A stretch of 64,000 nucleotides of DNA from positions 4,601,501 through 4,665,500 of the forward strand of contig JABWDB010000007.1 of the NCBI GenBank assembly GCA_019614645.1, read 5' to 3'. Shown here piece by piece: positions 26,401 through 40,970 of this stretch (the stretch's first letter is position 1; each line of letters begins with the position of its first letter). The notes under the pieces are model-generated. The model made no database searches and was not told where the DNA came from. It was given only the letters and a program-made list of their open reading frames with translations. The position numbers were made by a program, and so were the translations under genes. Source of the stretch: Stratiolaelaps scimitus (Eukaryota; Arthropoda; Arachnida; Mesostigmata; Laelapidae).

Positions 26401-29400
26401 CGGCGATGATATATAGTTGAAAACGATATACATATATATATATATATATAATTGCACGGACAACATTTTGTTTCATATATCTGTGCTGCTATTGCAGCAC
26501 AATTCGAAGTTTTACTCCCGACGTCGCCGTCTCAATCCAACGAAACGATGAGCAACAACAACAATAACAAAAACACAGAAATAAACTCTGCCAAACAAAA
26601 ACAAACGAGAATGGCGGGAAATTTTAATGATATCAGCAGCGGCGACATCGTGAGCATGGCCATATGGCGTCTAGTGTTGTTCCGGCGATGTTTTTTTCTA
26701 AGGGAAACAGTTAGGGGAAGTACATCACTTCCCGGGATTGGACAATGCGATATAATGATATGAGCAAGAATGGAAGTGATAGTCGTGCACACAAATCGGA
26801 GATGAACAAATGGCACAGCAAAGGCCATTGCATTATCTACACCACGTACAGCAAAAATCAATAACCGTTGTCGATATATATATATATATATATAATATAT
26901 GTAAACATACATAAATACCTACAGACACACATACATACATTCATGCATATATAGGATATATATATATATATATATAAACGGAAACTAGAGAGAGAGCGAG
27001 AGACGAGTGACGTTCGGAACTATCAGTATATTATTCATATGAATGGAAATATTAATAGTATGGTTACTATCACCCTTATTATGTCCAGCACCACCACTAC
27101 AACAACACAACTATTGCTGCTGAGATATTATTCAACCGCATCGGACGAACGAAAACAAAAAAAAAGGCAAACTATAAACAGAAAAAAGGAGAGACCGAGA
27201 GAGAGAGAGAGAGATGTAGAGTGCAAATGGGAACTAACGAGGTAGATAGGCCGAATGCGACAGAGAGAGAGAGAAACACCAAAGACTAGTGCCAACTTTA
27301 TTATTCTTCTTATCGCTAATAATCCCGTGTGGACTAGAATGATAATGATAGCGATGCTGAAAACACCAGCAGCAGCAACAACAGCAAGAACAGCAGCAGC
27401 AATGATCAATAAGACAGAAATTGACACCCCACATGGAGCAGGGAGGTAATGCAACACTGCATCTGGTAGTTTGACGATGTCAGACTGCTGCTGATTCTGC
27501 TAAATGGTGAGGACGATGACGAGGATGATGATAGTGATGATGATAATGATGTTGAACGGAAGCGACTACGGCGATACGACGACATCGACAAGAGAGCAAC
27601 TCGACTTCAACAAGCACTTGCTGGCCCTTGGCTGCTCGCTTAATATTTACACTTACACGTATAATAATAATAGTAATAATAATAATGAAAATATACTACG
27701 ATAACATTGTGCCGATTGTATTAAGGAGTGGAAGGTAAATGTATTATAGGGGAGATGACGGGATGATTATGATGATGGTGATGATGCTTATTATTCATGA
27801 TATAATTATTATTCATTACGACGACGATGTTGATCATAATGGATGGCGGAAGCAGGACATAAGCGCGGTCGCACACGCACACCGTTTTTACCGTTTACGT
27901 ATAATTAAATAATTAGATCGGAGAAAGAGGAAGAGAGAGAGAGAGAGAGACAGAGATACAGAGGGAGAGAAATATTAATGAGTAGAACAAAGAAGAGAGC
28001 GAGGTGCAACGTTCGCTCCGCGTCACCGAAACCCCTGAATCCGATTTCGCTGTTATTTTGCAATTGAGCAATTCTTCCCACCAAGTGGTAACGAATGCAT
28101 GCTGACTTGTAGAGATCTTATAATCTTGGCCACGCCTCAGCGAAAATCATTGTAATATTAACAATAATAATAATAATAATTAGAAGAAGAAGAGTGGAAA
28201 AGAAGCTTATCCTTTGTGCATCCACCTTTCTCTCCACCGAGGACAACTCGTGGCGAATGACCGCGATCGGTAATAAACGAAAATATCGCCTAATGTTTGG
28301 CGCTCTCGCAACGGTGACCAAATAATAACAACAGCAGCAAAGTCTAGTTGGTGGCCTTAGCGTGGATAGGGCTTCGACAGGCGACCTCGACAATAACCAC
28401 CGCGTTCTCGATGCTGCAGGCCCGCTGCCGACGAGACGATTTGCACAGCCGTGCAACATTCGTACCGCACACCGTTTCTCACGCACGTGGGCGTGCGTGT
28501 GTGTGCATGTGTGTGCATCCATGCATGTCTGTGTATGCTACTAGTTTCATCGTAATTCCATATTTATTATGCGTGTGATTTGTCATTGATGGCTTGTTAC
28601 GACAATGAACAAAGTCCGCGAAAAAAAAAAATAAGCCTCTCGCTCAACTGTGGCCCTCCCTGATTTAACAGGCGGGTGACAAAATCTCTATCAAATGATC
28701 ATAATGGCAAATATTGGTGGACAGAGAAAACCTACTAGCTGATATATATATATATATATAATATGTATATGGCGGGGGACCTCAGGTCTTCCATGAGGCA
28801 CGCTGTTGATCTACCGAGTGAAAAATGATGGGGCGGATAATAGCGCTATGTTGCCGAGTTTTATCCCGTGGAGTAAGTAAAGCAGATTTCCCGGGCTGAC
28901 CCACAGCCAACTGTTGTATCCCGTACGCTTCATTATCACTGATCCCCTTTCACATATACTCATACAGTCATTCTTGCATTGTATCACCGAACACTCTCGG
29001 TAGACAAAACAGAACTAGGAAGGTTGGCAAATGATAACCCTGCGTGCGATTCATTGTTCAATTACATATTTGGAATCCATAGCCAGGAGTGACGACACAT
29101 CTCAAACCGATTTATCTCGGCGACCTATTTGGCTCGCTGCGCATTTTTCGGGCACTTTTCGCTTATCGTGACGTCAGTGAAGTTGCATCGATGTCGGCAC
29201 CAACTTCGCTGCAGTTCCCCGTATGTCTGGTTAAAGAGGTAACAGAATGCAGTAATATAACTTTTCCGACTTGGCTTTGACTGGTCTTGACATACAAGTG
29301 GACGTGCACGCCGACACAACGAAGTGGGTTTCATTGGAAAAAATTGAATACAAAATATCAACAGTCACAAGTACAGTCACAAGCACGATTTGACTAATTT

Positions 29401-29746
29401 AAATTTTTGCGATTCTAAGGCTTCTCTTCTATGCGCTCCACTCGTAACAACTAGCAATTACCCGTTTTTCCCTCGTTAAGACGACAACAAGAACAGCAAC
29501 ACAAAGACCAGAACCGTATTTTGCCCTTTTTAGCGTGTATTATATTATTACTATTATTATGATTGAGACGAATGTAAGTATCGCACAGCCGAAAGAGAGA
29601 GAAATGATTGACGATAAGAGGATAGAGCAGTAGTGACAAAAGGTATATTAGTGTAATAGAAAATTAGGGACGGTTTAAAGGCGATATGAGAGGACAGAAA
29701 CTGAGAACGAAATATACAGTGAAAGTGGGTTAATTTGATCACATCG

Positions 29747-29749
<3 letters not shown>

Positions 29750-29785
<36 letters not shown>
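29750..29785. repeat. (TA)n microsatellite
   Basis: A 36-bp uninterrupted TA run. Confidence 0.9.
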
Positions 29786-29787
<2 letters not shown>

Positions 29788-30056
29788 GGAATGAATGAGT
29801 GCAAATATGAAACACACATCGGCGTGTAACGACACCATCATGTCAACTGAGATATATATATATATGCCGCAATGGCTGTCAACTCTGTAGCAGGCAATTC
29901 GCGAATGCCACATCGTTGTATAATAAATACTATAGAAGATAAAAATAACAATAATAGAAGTGATGTTAACACGGAAGTAGAGCGGGGGGTCGAGGGGAGA
30001 AAAGGAGAGTAGTGGACACGCTGAAAATGACACAAATGAAATAATATCTACACATA

Positions 30057-30060
<4 letters not shown>

Positions 30061-30109
<49 letters not shown>
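30061..30109. repeat. (TA)n microsatellite
   Basis: A 49-bp uninterrupted TA run. A looser TA/CA-rich zone continues to about 30245. Confidence 0.95.
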
Positions 30110-30111
<2 letters not shown>

Positions 30112-31493
30112 CATAGTGTACGAATTTTGTGCATTCCACGCATTCCTAATTCCCATATTTCACAACAGCATATACTTATATACATATACATGTATATAAA
30201 TATATACACACATCCATCATAACGTGTATACGTATATATATATATACAACATCCCTACCCGATTAAGTAAAATTCGTCTACGGTCAAGCTCGCACACACC
30301 TTTTTGTTGCGGGTCTTTTCCAGTTCTACAGGAACAACGTTCGGCGTTATCTCGCCATGTAAAACAGTGCAACAGCGAGACAAACAAACAAACACAAACA
30401 AACAAATGAGAAGAACACAATAACACCGTTCATCGACAGTTGTTAATGGAAGCGAGAAAGGTGAAAAATCAAGAGAAATCCGAAGCGATAGAATGAGCTG
30501 TTGACGAGTCAGCCGGGATCCATGTTCTCTTCTACAAAACACTGGTTCGGAACTTAATAATAAATAAAGACTAAAGCTTTTTGTACACCGACTCACGACT
30601 GGCCTGAATATTTAGCGAGCGCTTGCAAAAATAACAACATGGGGAATACGTCACAGATACGTCTTTCCGCACATTATATACCACGTATATATATATATAT
30701 ATATTATATATGTGTGTGTCTTCTTAGTCCCGATGGCGAGTGTGATGTGAAACGTGTTAATTAATCATCTCGTTATTATAACACAAGCACTAGTAACCTA
30801 ACAATCACTAGGAAGTGTTCCAATTTTCGTCTAGCTGCTGATAAAGTTCATCATTACAAATAATGATATCCAAGCAAATTTAGGTGTTGTTGTACCTTTG
30901 ACTAACAATAATCAATCATTTTTTCCTCTGTGTCCGTTGTTCGCATTGCACGTTGTGCTACGGGCCCGACATTTGGCGGGCCCTCGAAGAACATTAGCTA
31001 AACGGATCTCGGTAGCTAGCTTCGTCACGAGCGCAAGAGTAATTAATAGTTAACTAAACGCGGACAGGTGACTTATGTGTGTGGTCACACGCAGACAGCC
31101 AGTATCGCGAACACCGAAATAGTTACAGATAAATATGTAAAACTCCTAGGATGTCATGAGTCAGGCTGGAATTGAGAGGAATCACTTTGTGGGACACGAC
31201 CTCATCATAAATAGACTTTCACCGTGTGCGGTATAGTGAGCGCATCTGCGATCATTATTGCACTGGCGGACATTTATATCACACTGGCTCATTTCTGGTG
31301 TTGCAGTAACATGATGGATATTTGTTGATATTCCACCACCTGTATCGGAATCAAATAACAACAGTTAATGGGGACGTCTATACACGGCGTTTGCGGTGTT
31401 TTGAGAGAAATACGCGTATAGTTACTATCGAATACTGGGTAAATAGACAGTCGCTCTTCGGTCCACTCGTGACGTTTCGTCTCGGTCGACAAT

Positions 31494-31498
<5 letters not shown>

Positions 31499-31537
<39 letters not shown>
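31499..31537. repeat. (TA)n microsatellite
   Basis: An AT run of about 38 bp. Confidence 0.9.
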
Positions 31538-31541
<4 letters not shown>

Positions 31542-33353
31542 GGCTATTTATCGGCCATTTCGTATTCCCGGGTAACGGCAACCATCCTCGAGTCGATAGC
31601 CTCATCGAATGTAAACATTAACCTGTCAATTGTAATATTAATTTATACAATTCGACATCAGCTATATGGGAATCTTCTCACTCGATAGCTGTGTTTACGA
31701 CGTGGCTGTCTCGTTTTGGCAGCGGAAAGTGGAGCGTTGCGCATTTATAGCTATATTAATGGTAACAGGATATTCATTAATCGAGGCTCAAATTCGTGAT
31801 CGTGCAAATTTGCTCCCCGAGAAGCTAACGCCGGCGATTTCAACTGACGGCGAACGAATTCAAATAATTTCGTTTGTCAGAAAAATCAGTAAATACCAAC
31901 ACAACGATGCACCTTCATTTTTTTTATTGGTATGTGTTATGGGTGGCGATGATGATAACGACAATATGTAAAACCAAGCGAGCAGCCGTCGCAGCAGCGA
32001 GTGCAGTGATGTGCGACTGTTGCTGACTTTTTTACGGCTTTTTGCTGTTGGAATGAGTGTGTGAATGTACGTGGGATGTACATCACTACTCGTGCTTATG
32101 CACGATATGATATTGACAATATTATCAACATTGCCTATTTATCTACATATATATATATATATATATATATATACATTCACACGTATAAAATCTACCTGCT
32201 ATTACCACTACTAATAATGCTATTGAGCGCACCCGGAATAATAATCCATCCGTTTAGAGCAAACGACAGGCGTTAAATACCAGCCACAGGCGAGACGAGT
32301 CAAGGTTGGCTATCGTGATGTGACATCGTTCAATTGCAACAAGTGGACCTATGAAAATTTGAGAGTAACTTCAGAATATGATTTATGCCCAAATGGTAGA
32401 GAGAGAGAGACTGACTGTTGGTTTAGCTGTATTCGTGTGCATTTCCTTTTGTAGAGAGGGGCCGCTGTTCTCCTGCCCTCAGTGCGAGTTGTAAGCAACG
32501 ATAAGAATATGGATTATAACGACAAAAATGACAATATAACACTTAATGCCAAATTCCCGTAGCCATCCACCGATTACCACGTTCGCTGGCGCAATCTCCC
32601 TTGCTTAATAATTGCAGACGTGACAACTGCACACACAACTGTCGATATAGGGTCAACGTTTGATGCGAACGCGTTGTATGTGTTCTGAATGGCGGTTGCA
32701 ATTCGTTCCGAGCGACGAAAGCTTATGATGCATTCGCGTATTTCGGCACCACATAGCCCCGAGTGGGCCGAGGTTGATTCAGTTGCTGCGGATGGCGTTA
32801 GCTAGGCAAACAATGATTTGGAGGGTGGATTCACTGGCGTATTGCGCGTATGCCGTATGGGTACAGGTGTGGCGCCGCGCCGGCACTCTTCTGCAAGTGA
32901 GGAGTTCCAGTTTCTATGAACACTGAGGCAGCCATCAATCAACTTAATGGCGTTTTATCGTAAAAAATCCGTCGGTGCATCATCACAGTCATCATCATCA
33001 TTAACAACAACAATCGATGATGGGTCGGTAACGTATTCGCAGAGCTCACATATTGAGCATTGTATGTCCAAACAAATTAGCATCACGATCGAGTGAGTGA
33101 GAGTGAGTTTTTTCTGATTCTTATTGCTATTCTAGTATCTCTCTATATACACACACGCATATATATATATATATATATATACTGATGTCTTCATGGGTTT
33201 ATTGTATAATACACGTGGATTATACTCCAGTTAAGAAAAAAAAAACATACAAAAAGCATTAAAAACTGCGAACAGCATATTCTGTTGGCAAGAGAAAGAT
33301 AGCGATGGAAAGAAAAAAATCGGATGTATTATGGTGGAACGCACGGAGCCAAC

Positions 33354-33395
<42 letters not shown>

Positions 33396-34100
33396 TGATT
33401 TCTTTAGAAAATGATGGACGTGGTTGCGTAGAGCGTTGAGGGGAGGAGTGAATGACCCACAGTATCTTCAGTATCGCGAATGCATTGATACACACAAACA
33501 GGCAACCCTTCACACAAACAAATCATTACAGTAGCTGGCCGATAGAAAATAATGCTAGCTATGGATGATCCTGGACAATGCGTTAATTTCGCTACGATCA
33601 CATACGCGCTTCGACATATGCAGTAGCAGACAAATGCCTCTTCGGTTGGTTCCCGAAAACGGTTAGGAACACCTCGTGTCACGAATTGCGGGTGGAAATT
33701 GCTGGCTTATTCTCACATCTGGACGCGGGCACGGTTGGACAACACCGCGAACATGATCGAATGCTGAGCGCCGCTGAGGGCCGAAGGGCACCGTTAACAA
33801 TGATCTGCTGCTCTGAATCATATATTCGGCACGACACTTTCACCAGTAGTAGCGTCAAGATCTGCAAGATGCGTTTACAGATATCCACAAACAAACGAAC
33901 ACAAAAAACACACACACACACAGACATTTGCAAGATACCACTTGCGTGTGTGCATTGGCGTGAAGACAACACGGATAGGCTCACCTAAACATCCGTAGAC
34001 TTTCGATATTGTTGCTGAGCGCAATTTTACCTTTTACTATTATTAAAACCACGACTATATATTATACATACTGACCGGATATATTGATCAATATACATAT

Positions 34101-34145
<45 letters not shown>

Positions 34146-37100
34146 TATAAACACGTCTCAGACTAATAATCGTGTACATGTCCATGGTGGCCAGTGGCTG
34201 CTGATCACCCGGGCGGTATTCGTCAACAAGTAACTAAAGAATTCATGATAGTGGCCCCCTGATACGAGAGATGGCCTCATCGTACGAAGAATAACAACGC
34301 CCTTGAGAGAAGAGAGAGCGAGATTAACTAATGACGGTTTTGATGGGGATTACTACGATATATACCTATACATTCAAATATATATATATATATATAATGC
34401 GACACTTCTTAGTGATTTTACACATTGTGGTAGTTGGTATGACTAGTAGTACTGCCGGCCGTCGATAAGAAAAACAGCAAAAAGAAAGAGAGAGAGAGAG
34501 AATCAAGTATCATCCAGGTGGATTAACGGTGACGGTCGTGGGAGCGTCGTAATAATAATAATAATAATTATAGTTGGAGGTGCACCATCGATGCCACTCG
34601 GAGAGTGAAATAACCAGATGAGAAATTCGCCCGTATAAATTTTTGTCGACGCTCCGGTTTGCTATTGGTTGATCCGGTGGCTGCGGACAGCTGTACGTCT
34701 GTCACGACAACCACAGCCCCAAAACGAACAACAATCAGTGCACTCGTACTTATAATGTCAACATGTTGGCATATCAAGCGGTAACGAACCTAACAGGTGG
34801 CGACACATAATGGAAAGGTAGATAGCGTGAGATGTCTATTGTATGGATTTGATGGGCGACACCTGAATGTTCTTGAGAGTGATCGCGCGGGCCGATTCAT
34901 TACGCCGGTGGCTGGATAGGACAGAGATGAAAATGCAATGGATGAAAAGCTTCGTCGATGCCACCAGCTTTCTCTGCTGATGTATCTGACCAGATTTCAC
35001 TGGTCCTTGTATGGTTAAGCGGATGCTGTAGTGAGTTGCACTTCACACAACATCATTTGAACCCTTCGACCCTAGCCTAAGCCGGAACCCACACCGCGCC
35101 GTAGGGGCATAAGACGGCCTGAGTGCATTTCGCCAACGTCAAAGTTTCATTATTCATTGCTATTTGATGATAATAATGACGATGATGATGATGACATAAA
35201 TGTCGATAGAACTAAGCAAACGAAAAATATTCAAATAAAGCCAATGACAAGAAAAACTGAAAAAAAGTGCACAAAAAAAATATAATAAAAGACACGAAAA
35301 CAAACGAAAAAGCAGAGTTCCGAGCAGTCGACGATACATTTCACGGATCCATCTCGGAGGCCGATCTCGGAGACGAGGTAACCTTATGCGAAGTCGACTC
35401 CTCAGGGACACCGATTGAGATGGGGGAGCTTCTTCAGTGTTTGCAAAACGCCTTGCGGAACCCTCCGAACAGGTCCTGTGAGTCGAGAGGTGTCCGCGAG
35501 AGAACGGATCTTTCGTAACAACGTATTTATTGCAACATACGAGTTGCTGATATTTATCGCGACAAGTTGACCGAGCGGGATGAGCAGGCGGCGAAAAGAT
35601 CGATCGAACGGATGCGGAGCGTCAGAGAATATTATGGGATTAGCACAAAACGAGAGAGAGAGAGAGAAAGAGAGAAAGAAGCTGAAAAAGTGAAGGAAAA
35701 ACGCTGAAAAGTTGCGACGAGTTTACGGTATATCACCCTCATTATTGGAGTTGCATCCATATATATATATATATATACATTACCATATATATATTGCGGC
35801 GCCTATATACACACACACACACATATATATATATATATTATAAATATACATATACATACACATATAACGTGGCTAGCGGCCACAAGGGATATATACACCA
35901 TACGCTGATCGAGAAGATAAGCGAACTGAAATAATGATGCTGATCTAATTGAGTCAACACTGAGCTACGAAGCTTTATCCTCGCTATTTGGTCCTCGATC
36001 GACCTAGTGGCGTGAAAACACCATACGCCATATCTACTGCAGCCAAAGAACAGCCGGAAAATAGACTAGTGACACCACTCATCGTCTCTACGCTACGAAT
36101 AGATCTATGTAAAAAGGGATCGACCAGCATCGATACAACGAGTCAAGTTCTTCATTGTTATTTACACTACACCGACGTAATATCAATCGGCTGAATAACG
36201 TTTGAATGATGATGTTTGGCGTAGCAGAGCTGTGCATGATTTCGTTTTTGATGAGCAGACAAATCTCGATGGGAGACTGGTCGTATTTTCGCTGTTCTAT
36301 AGGCTGGCCGTGCGGGTTTCTTCTAGGTGCTACAACCCGCTACTAATAATATTCGTTTATTATGATTATTATTGTTATTACTGCTATTGACTGTAATATT
36401 TATTATGCTGATTTTAATTATACACACCAAAACATATACGAAAACTGTATTATTGTGACGATTTTTACTCGGTATGTGATGAATGGTAAATGACAATACA
36501 CTATACTAATAATACCATCCGACTACGATCACTAGTGCTACGATTAATCTTACAACTGTGACTATCCACTACCGAGTTATTTTAGCGTATATATATATAT
36601 ATACATGCTGCACAACAACAGCACGAACATGAAAAATGGGAGAGAGAAGATAGATAATTAAAACCACAATCCGTACGAGGTCCTTTAGCGGGACCGTTGA
36701 GCCGCTATCATTTGTTGACTATAGTAGAACACCTTTGTTGACGGTGAATTAATCCAATCATTCGACTCAAATTTACCAAGTGAGTTGTACTCGAAATGTT
36801 GATCCTCGCGCTTCGTCAGATTCGCGGGCGGAGTCAATTCGAGACTAGGGAGGACGCGAAAATCTGTACCTATATACCTATCCGTTGATAGAAGTAATAG
36901 CCAGGAGAGACAGAGAGAGAGAGAGAGAGAGAGTTGCAAACGTATACATATGGGGTGTGGTGACAGGAGGAGATATCAAGAACCCAAGATAACCCTGAGG
37001 CATTTAGTGAGGCCAGGGAGAGAATTCGTCTCAATCACGCTGAGTAATCATCAATTGATTTTCCGACCCCTACACTGCTACTAAGCTCAGCTATAATTGC

Positions 37101-38082
37101 TCGTTATGTGGTATCTCTGCGGCTTACATCAATCCTCTGTTCCTGTCTACCGTGTAGAGACAGATGCACGTCGTACGGTCACGGGAGGACATGTATTAGA
37201 AATGTAACTGAAACTGAGAAGAACGCCCCAAACATTCGGTTGAACGAGACAGGTTAGAGAGAGAAAGGGAGAGAGAGAGAGAGAGAGAGGCAGGCGTTTA
37301 TACCGATATACAAATTCGCGCTCGTCGCGAACAAAGCTAGCTCATTGGCGAACAACGAGATGAATCTGAGTTCGGATACAGAAGACGAATCGCTTTATAG
37401 CAACGCGGTGTGTTTTTGCTGCAGTCGATAAGAAATCAGTTCGACCACTGGCGGGAGCACGAGGCCAGATTCGGAGGGATACATCTTCCCCGTTCCCCAT
37501 AGCATGCGTTGGTTGAGCCCGTGTCGCAATTTGCTCGTCAAGTCGCCAATCATTCACAAGGGGAGAATCTCGTAAAATCTCTGCTAAACCGCCTGCTTAT
37601 AATAGATACGATATCTACGACATTAAGTGGTATTTTCTATATCTTTATAGTGTTCTCATCTGCAAATCGCGAGATATGGAAAACTCTATCATGCCACGTA
37701 ACGCTTGAAATTCGCTACAAAAGAAAGAGAGAGAGAAGCGACACCGCGTTGCCTCGTCTATGTATATTGTTACTTTGATATAATAGTACCATTTACATTG
37801 ATCGCTATTATTGACTAAACACAGAATGTAAAGATTATAGACATAGTCATATTAATAATTGAGCGAGATAACAACAGCAACTGTAAACACAAACGAATGA
37901 AAGTAAGTTGAGGAGTAAGTTGGAGAGTAAGGAAGAAAAAAAATATGAGAGTAAGTTGAGGAATATAACATCAGCTGAATACAGCGCGCCACGGCAGCCA
38001 TAGCCGTCTATTTACAAAAGTGATGTGTCGAATTATATACATATATACATTATATATATATATATATGTCAGTATATGAGTA

Positions 38083-38088
38083 AATAAA
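38083..38088 (+). other. Poly(A) signal candidate ending the mei-P26 unit
   Basis: An AATAAA hexamer followed after about 40 bases by a GT-rich stretch (tttgttctgggttg, about 38123-38136), the usual layout of a cleavage site. The GA-run strand bias of the preceding 17 kb stops here, which supports it as the distal end. Confidence 0.45.
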
Positions 38089-38105
38089 GACTTGTTGAAC
38101 GATAC

Positions 38106-40921
38106 TTACCTCGCGTGGTCATTTGTTCTGGGTTGACGTCTTCGTGTAAGGATAATAATAATATAGAGGATTGTTATTCATCTAATTGCTCAAGTAAATT
38201 TGCTGAAGGTAAGCAAGTAATAGACATTAAATTGCTTAAGTAAGCGACTTCATTTCTACTCGTTGACTTGCACTGAAGAGGATCATAAAACGGCAATGAC
38301 ACTGTTTTGGTTAATTATTAAGCTACTTTTATTATTATTTACTAATTTAGGATTAGAATTAGGCAACATTTGTACGCAAGTAACATGAAATAATATTAAT
38401 AAAAAAACATCCTTTCAAGATCAACCTCCTCCATACACGAAAATATATAAAAGGGAAATCTTTGCACTAAGAATTCGGTTGCACGTGGCTCAACTCAAAC
38501 GAGTCGATCATATTTTTTTCTAATATAAAGAGGATGTTTGATGATTGTGCTCTTGACCCCCTCAATGTTTCGTAGGCCATAGGTATAAAGTACTAATAGT
38601 ACTCGCCCATTAATGAGGCGTCTTTTGTGTTCTTGACTTGTCCGGTTGGACTGGCCGCGTCAAGAGGAAAAGAAGATCTCTTGAAAAATAAGAAGATCTC
38701 TTGGAAAAGAAGATCTTCGCCTCTGGAAAAGAAGGTCAATGACATAACGTCACGACATTTTCAATACGGGGACGGGCCAAATACCCCTCGGCTCACGAAT
38801 GCAAGAAATAGCTGTGGAACGAAGAGCTCTGGCCAGAGTCTCGTTTATTAGAGTGTCTCGGGGTGGTAGTGGCCACTACACGCATATTTCGTAGAAGGGA
38901 GACCCACAATGACCAAGTGAATCAACCGGTTCTCCACAGCAACAGTTATGGGAAGCAGCCCCATAACGTACAGAGGTGTACTCATCGGTCATCATTTTTA
39001 ACAACGGTCATTGCAGGCACAAGGCAAGCGAGTTCGTTGTCACTAAGCAACATGTAATTGGAAGAAGCATGCTTAGGTAATTGCTGTGCATTTAATATTC
39101 GCATTCGTTTTCACGAGCTGAAAAGTGTTTACAGAACAGCTGGCAAGCCTTTACGCAACTGGATTGCCTGTCAATCCTATTTCGTTTATCTCACAGGCTT
39201 TTCTTTATCTTCGTACAACGACGATTCACGAATTGGCTGAAATCGTTAACGATGTTAGCAGGTGGTGTATGGCTGCCGTTCCATCCGCTTCGTTGAACAC
39301 TTGTAAATGACGTACAAGTAGCGTTTATCATTTGTTTGCCCCTTGTCCATTCTGCCTTGTCATCACTGCAGGGTGCGGTCGGGACGGGATCCGTAGAATC
39401 CCAGTGGTAACTGACCTCGACAGTTCCGCTGGTGCTATTTCAGTTAAAACGTAGATTTCTTGTATTTTTTCCCACCCTCAATAAAAATTCGCACAAATCT
39501 CGTCTAGAGGGCTAACGCCTGCCCTGCCTGCAGTAAATCTATCAATGGTGTTTGCAACGCGTTTGAATCACTTCCGCGCCGCACGTTACGGCTGTCTTCG
39601 CCCTGTGATGGCGGCCGTATCCTGCAGACAGTCCGTTCGCTATGCCGAAGTGCTGGTAAAGGTAAAGGTTTTATTGGTTTATTAAAGGAGCTGCAATTTT
39701 TCAATGCTTAAGCTCTCTTATATGTCATCATGGTGGCGGCCATGAGTTAGTCGGGAGTTTGTTACAGTCCCAACGACCAAGGTATTTAGACACGTAGTGG
39801 TAACCATTTTGTTCGACCCTACCCCGTCGAACTCGACAAACGTAACCCCATTAATATCATTGGTGAACATCGTTGATACCGATGTTCGTGGTATTATTGT
39901 CCTTCGAAGTCTGTAGAACACACTCACTGTTCATTCATTACGACGTTTTTGGGTAACAGTAGAATTTCCTCCGTTCACCCCGGGCTAAGGTAAGGTAAGC
40001 GTTATTGCTTAAACTCGATGTACGACTCGAATCTCTAGCGCGCGAGCGAGCTGGCGTAGTTTAGCTGTGCGACAGCTGAGAGCTGCGTTTATTATGATCG
40101 GTATTAGCTGTATCTGCGAATTGGTTGACGAACTATAAGTGGCCGAACTATAAACGGACAGCGGGTGCCGAATACGCCACATCATCATCGTAAACGGTTA
40201 ATCCTTTTTTAATCAGTACGCTCGCAGATCCATCCGCTGGTTGAAACCGACAAAGATATTGATATGAGAGCATGACCTGCGAAATCTCAGCTAGTCCACC
40301 GACTTCATTTGTCAAGCGGCGGAAAGGCTGTCGACACTTTTCGATGCTTTACCTTTACCTATTGCACGATTAGCCATATCATCCCCGCACCATCAGACAA
40401 TTAGCAAACAAACAGGAGTACTAAATGACCACGAGCCAATCGGAGACGGTAAGATTATACGAACAAATCGATAAGGAGAACAACATTAAAGAAGTACACA
40501 ATAATAACGTCACACTGTGTTTTATTGCTTTATTTAACAGATTCTATATGTAACCGGTAAGGCGGACATTTCGGTAGCGATTTTAGTCAGTTGTGTTCTC
40601 GCGTGCGGCAGATTTGCTCGTCATTCGGCATTATTACTAAAAATAATAGTGGCCTGAATCTCACTTTGGCATTGTCATCATTTCGCAGAAGTTAAATATG
40701 GCAGACCCACATCTCCGCAGAAATAAACAGAGCAAACAAAAAACATCCTGCTGATGAGAGCGCTATCGGATATACGAATCGTATTATGAAATGCTGTGAC
40801 GCACGACAGACGATCGAACACCTGTGTTGAATACGCCGACTGAACGGCTTGCTGTGGGCCGCGCTGATTGATAAGTGCGTTTGGTTCATTGATCTCTCTG
40901 GCCCCTCTTTTGATGTAACTA

Positions 40922-40970
<49 letters not shown>

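Larger units (their letters stand above)
20618..38105 (+). other. mei-P26: Proposed very long 3' UTR of mei-P26
   Basis: From the mei-P26 stop to an AATAAA at 38083 no coding exon is recognisable, but simple repeats show one orientation. At least twelve GA runs lie on the + strand (near 21518, 22685, 24585, 27197, 27261, 27932, 32400, 34486, 35652, 36912, 37258, 37725) and no comparable CT run. AAC/ACA runs on the + strand (24246, 24272, 25783, 26267, 26549) outnumber GTT (24928). Outside this interval both GA and CT runs occur. Such bias suits one transcribed unit. Further AATAAA hexamers at 26096, 26234, 30560 and 35234 could give shorter forms. Transcription itself is inferred. A chain of non-coding genes or plain intergenic DNA would be the alternative. 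Confidence 0.45.
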
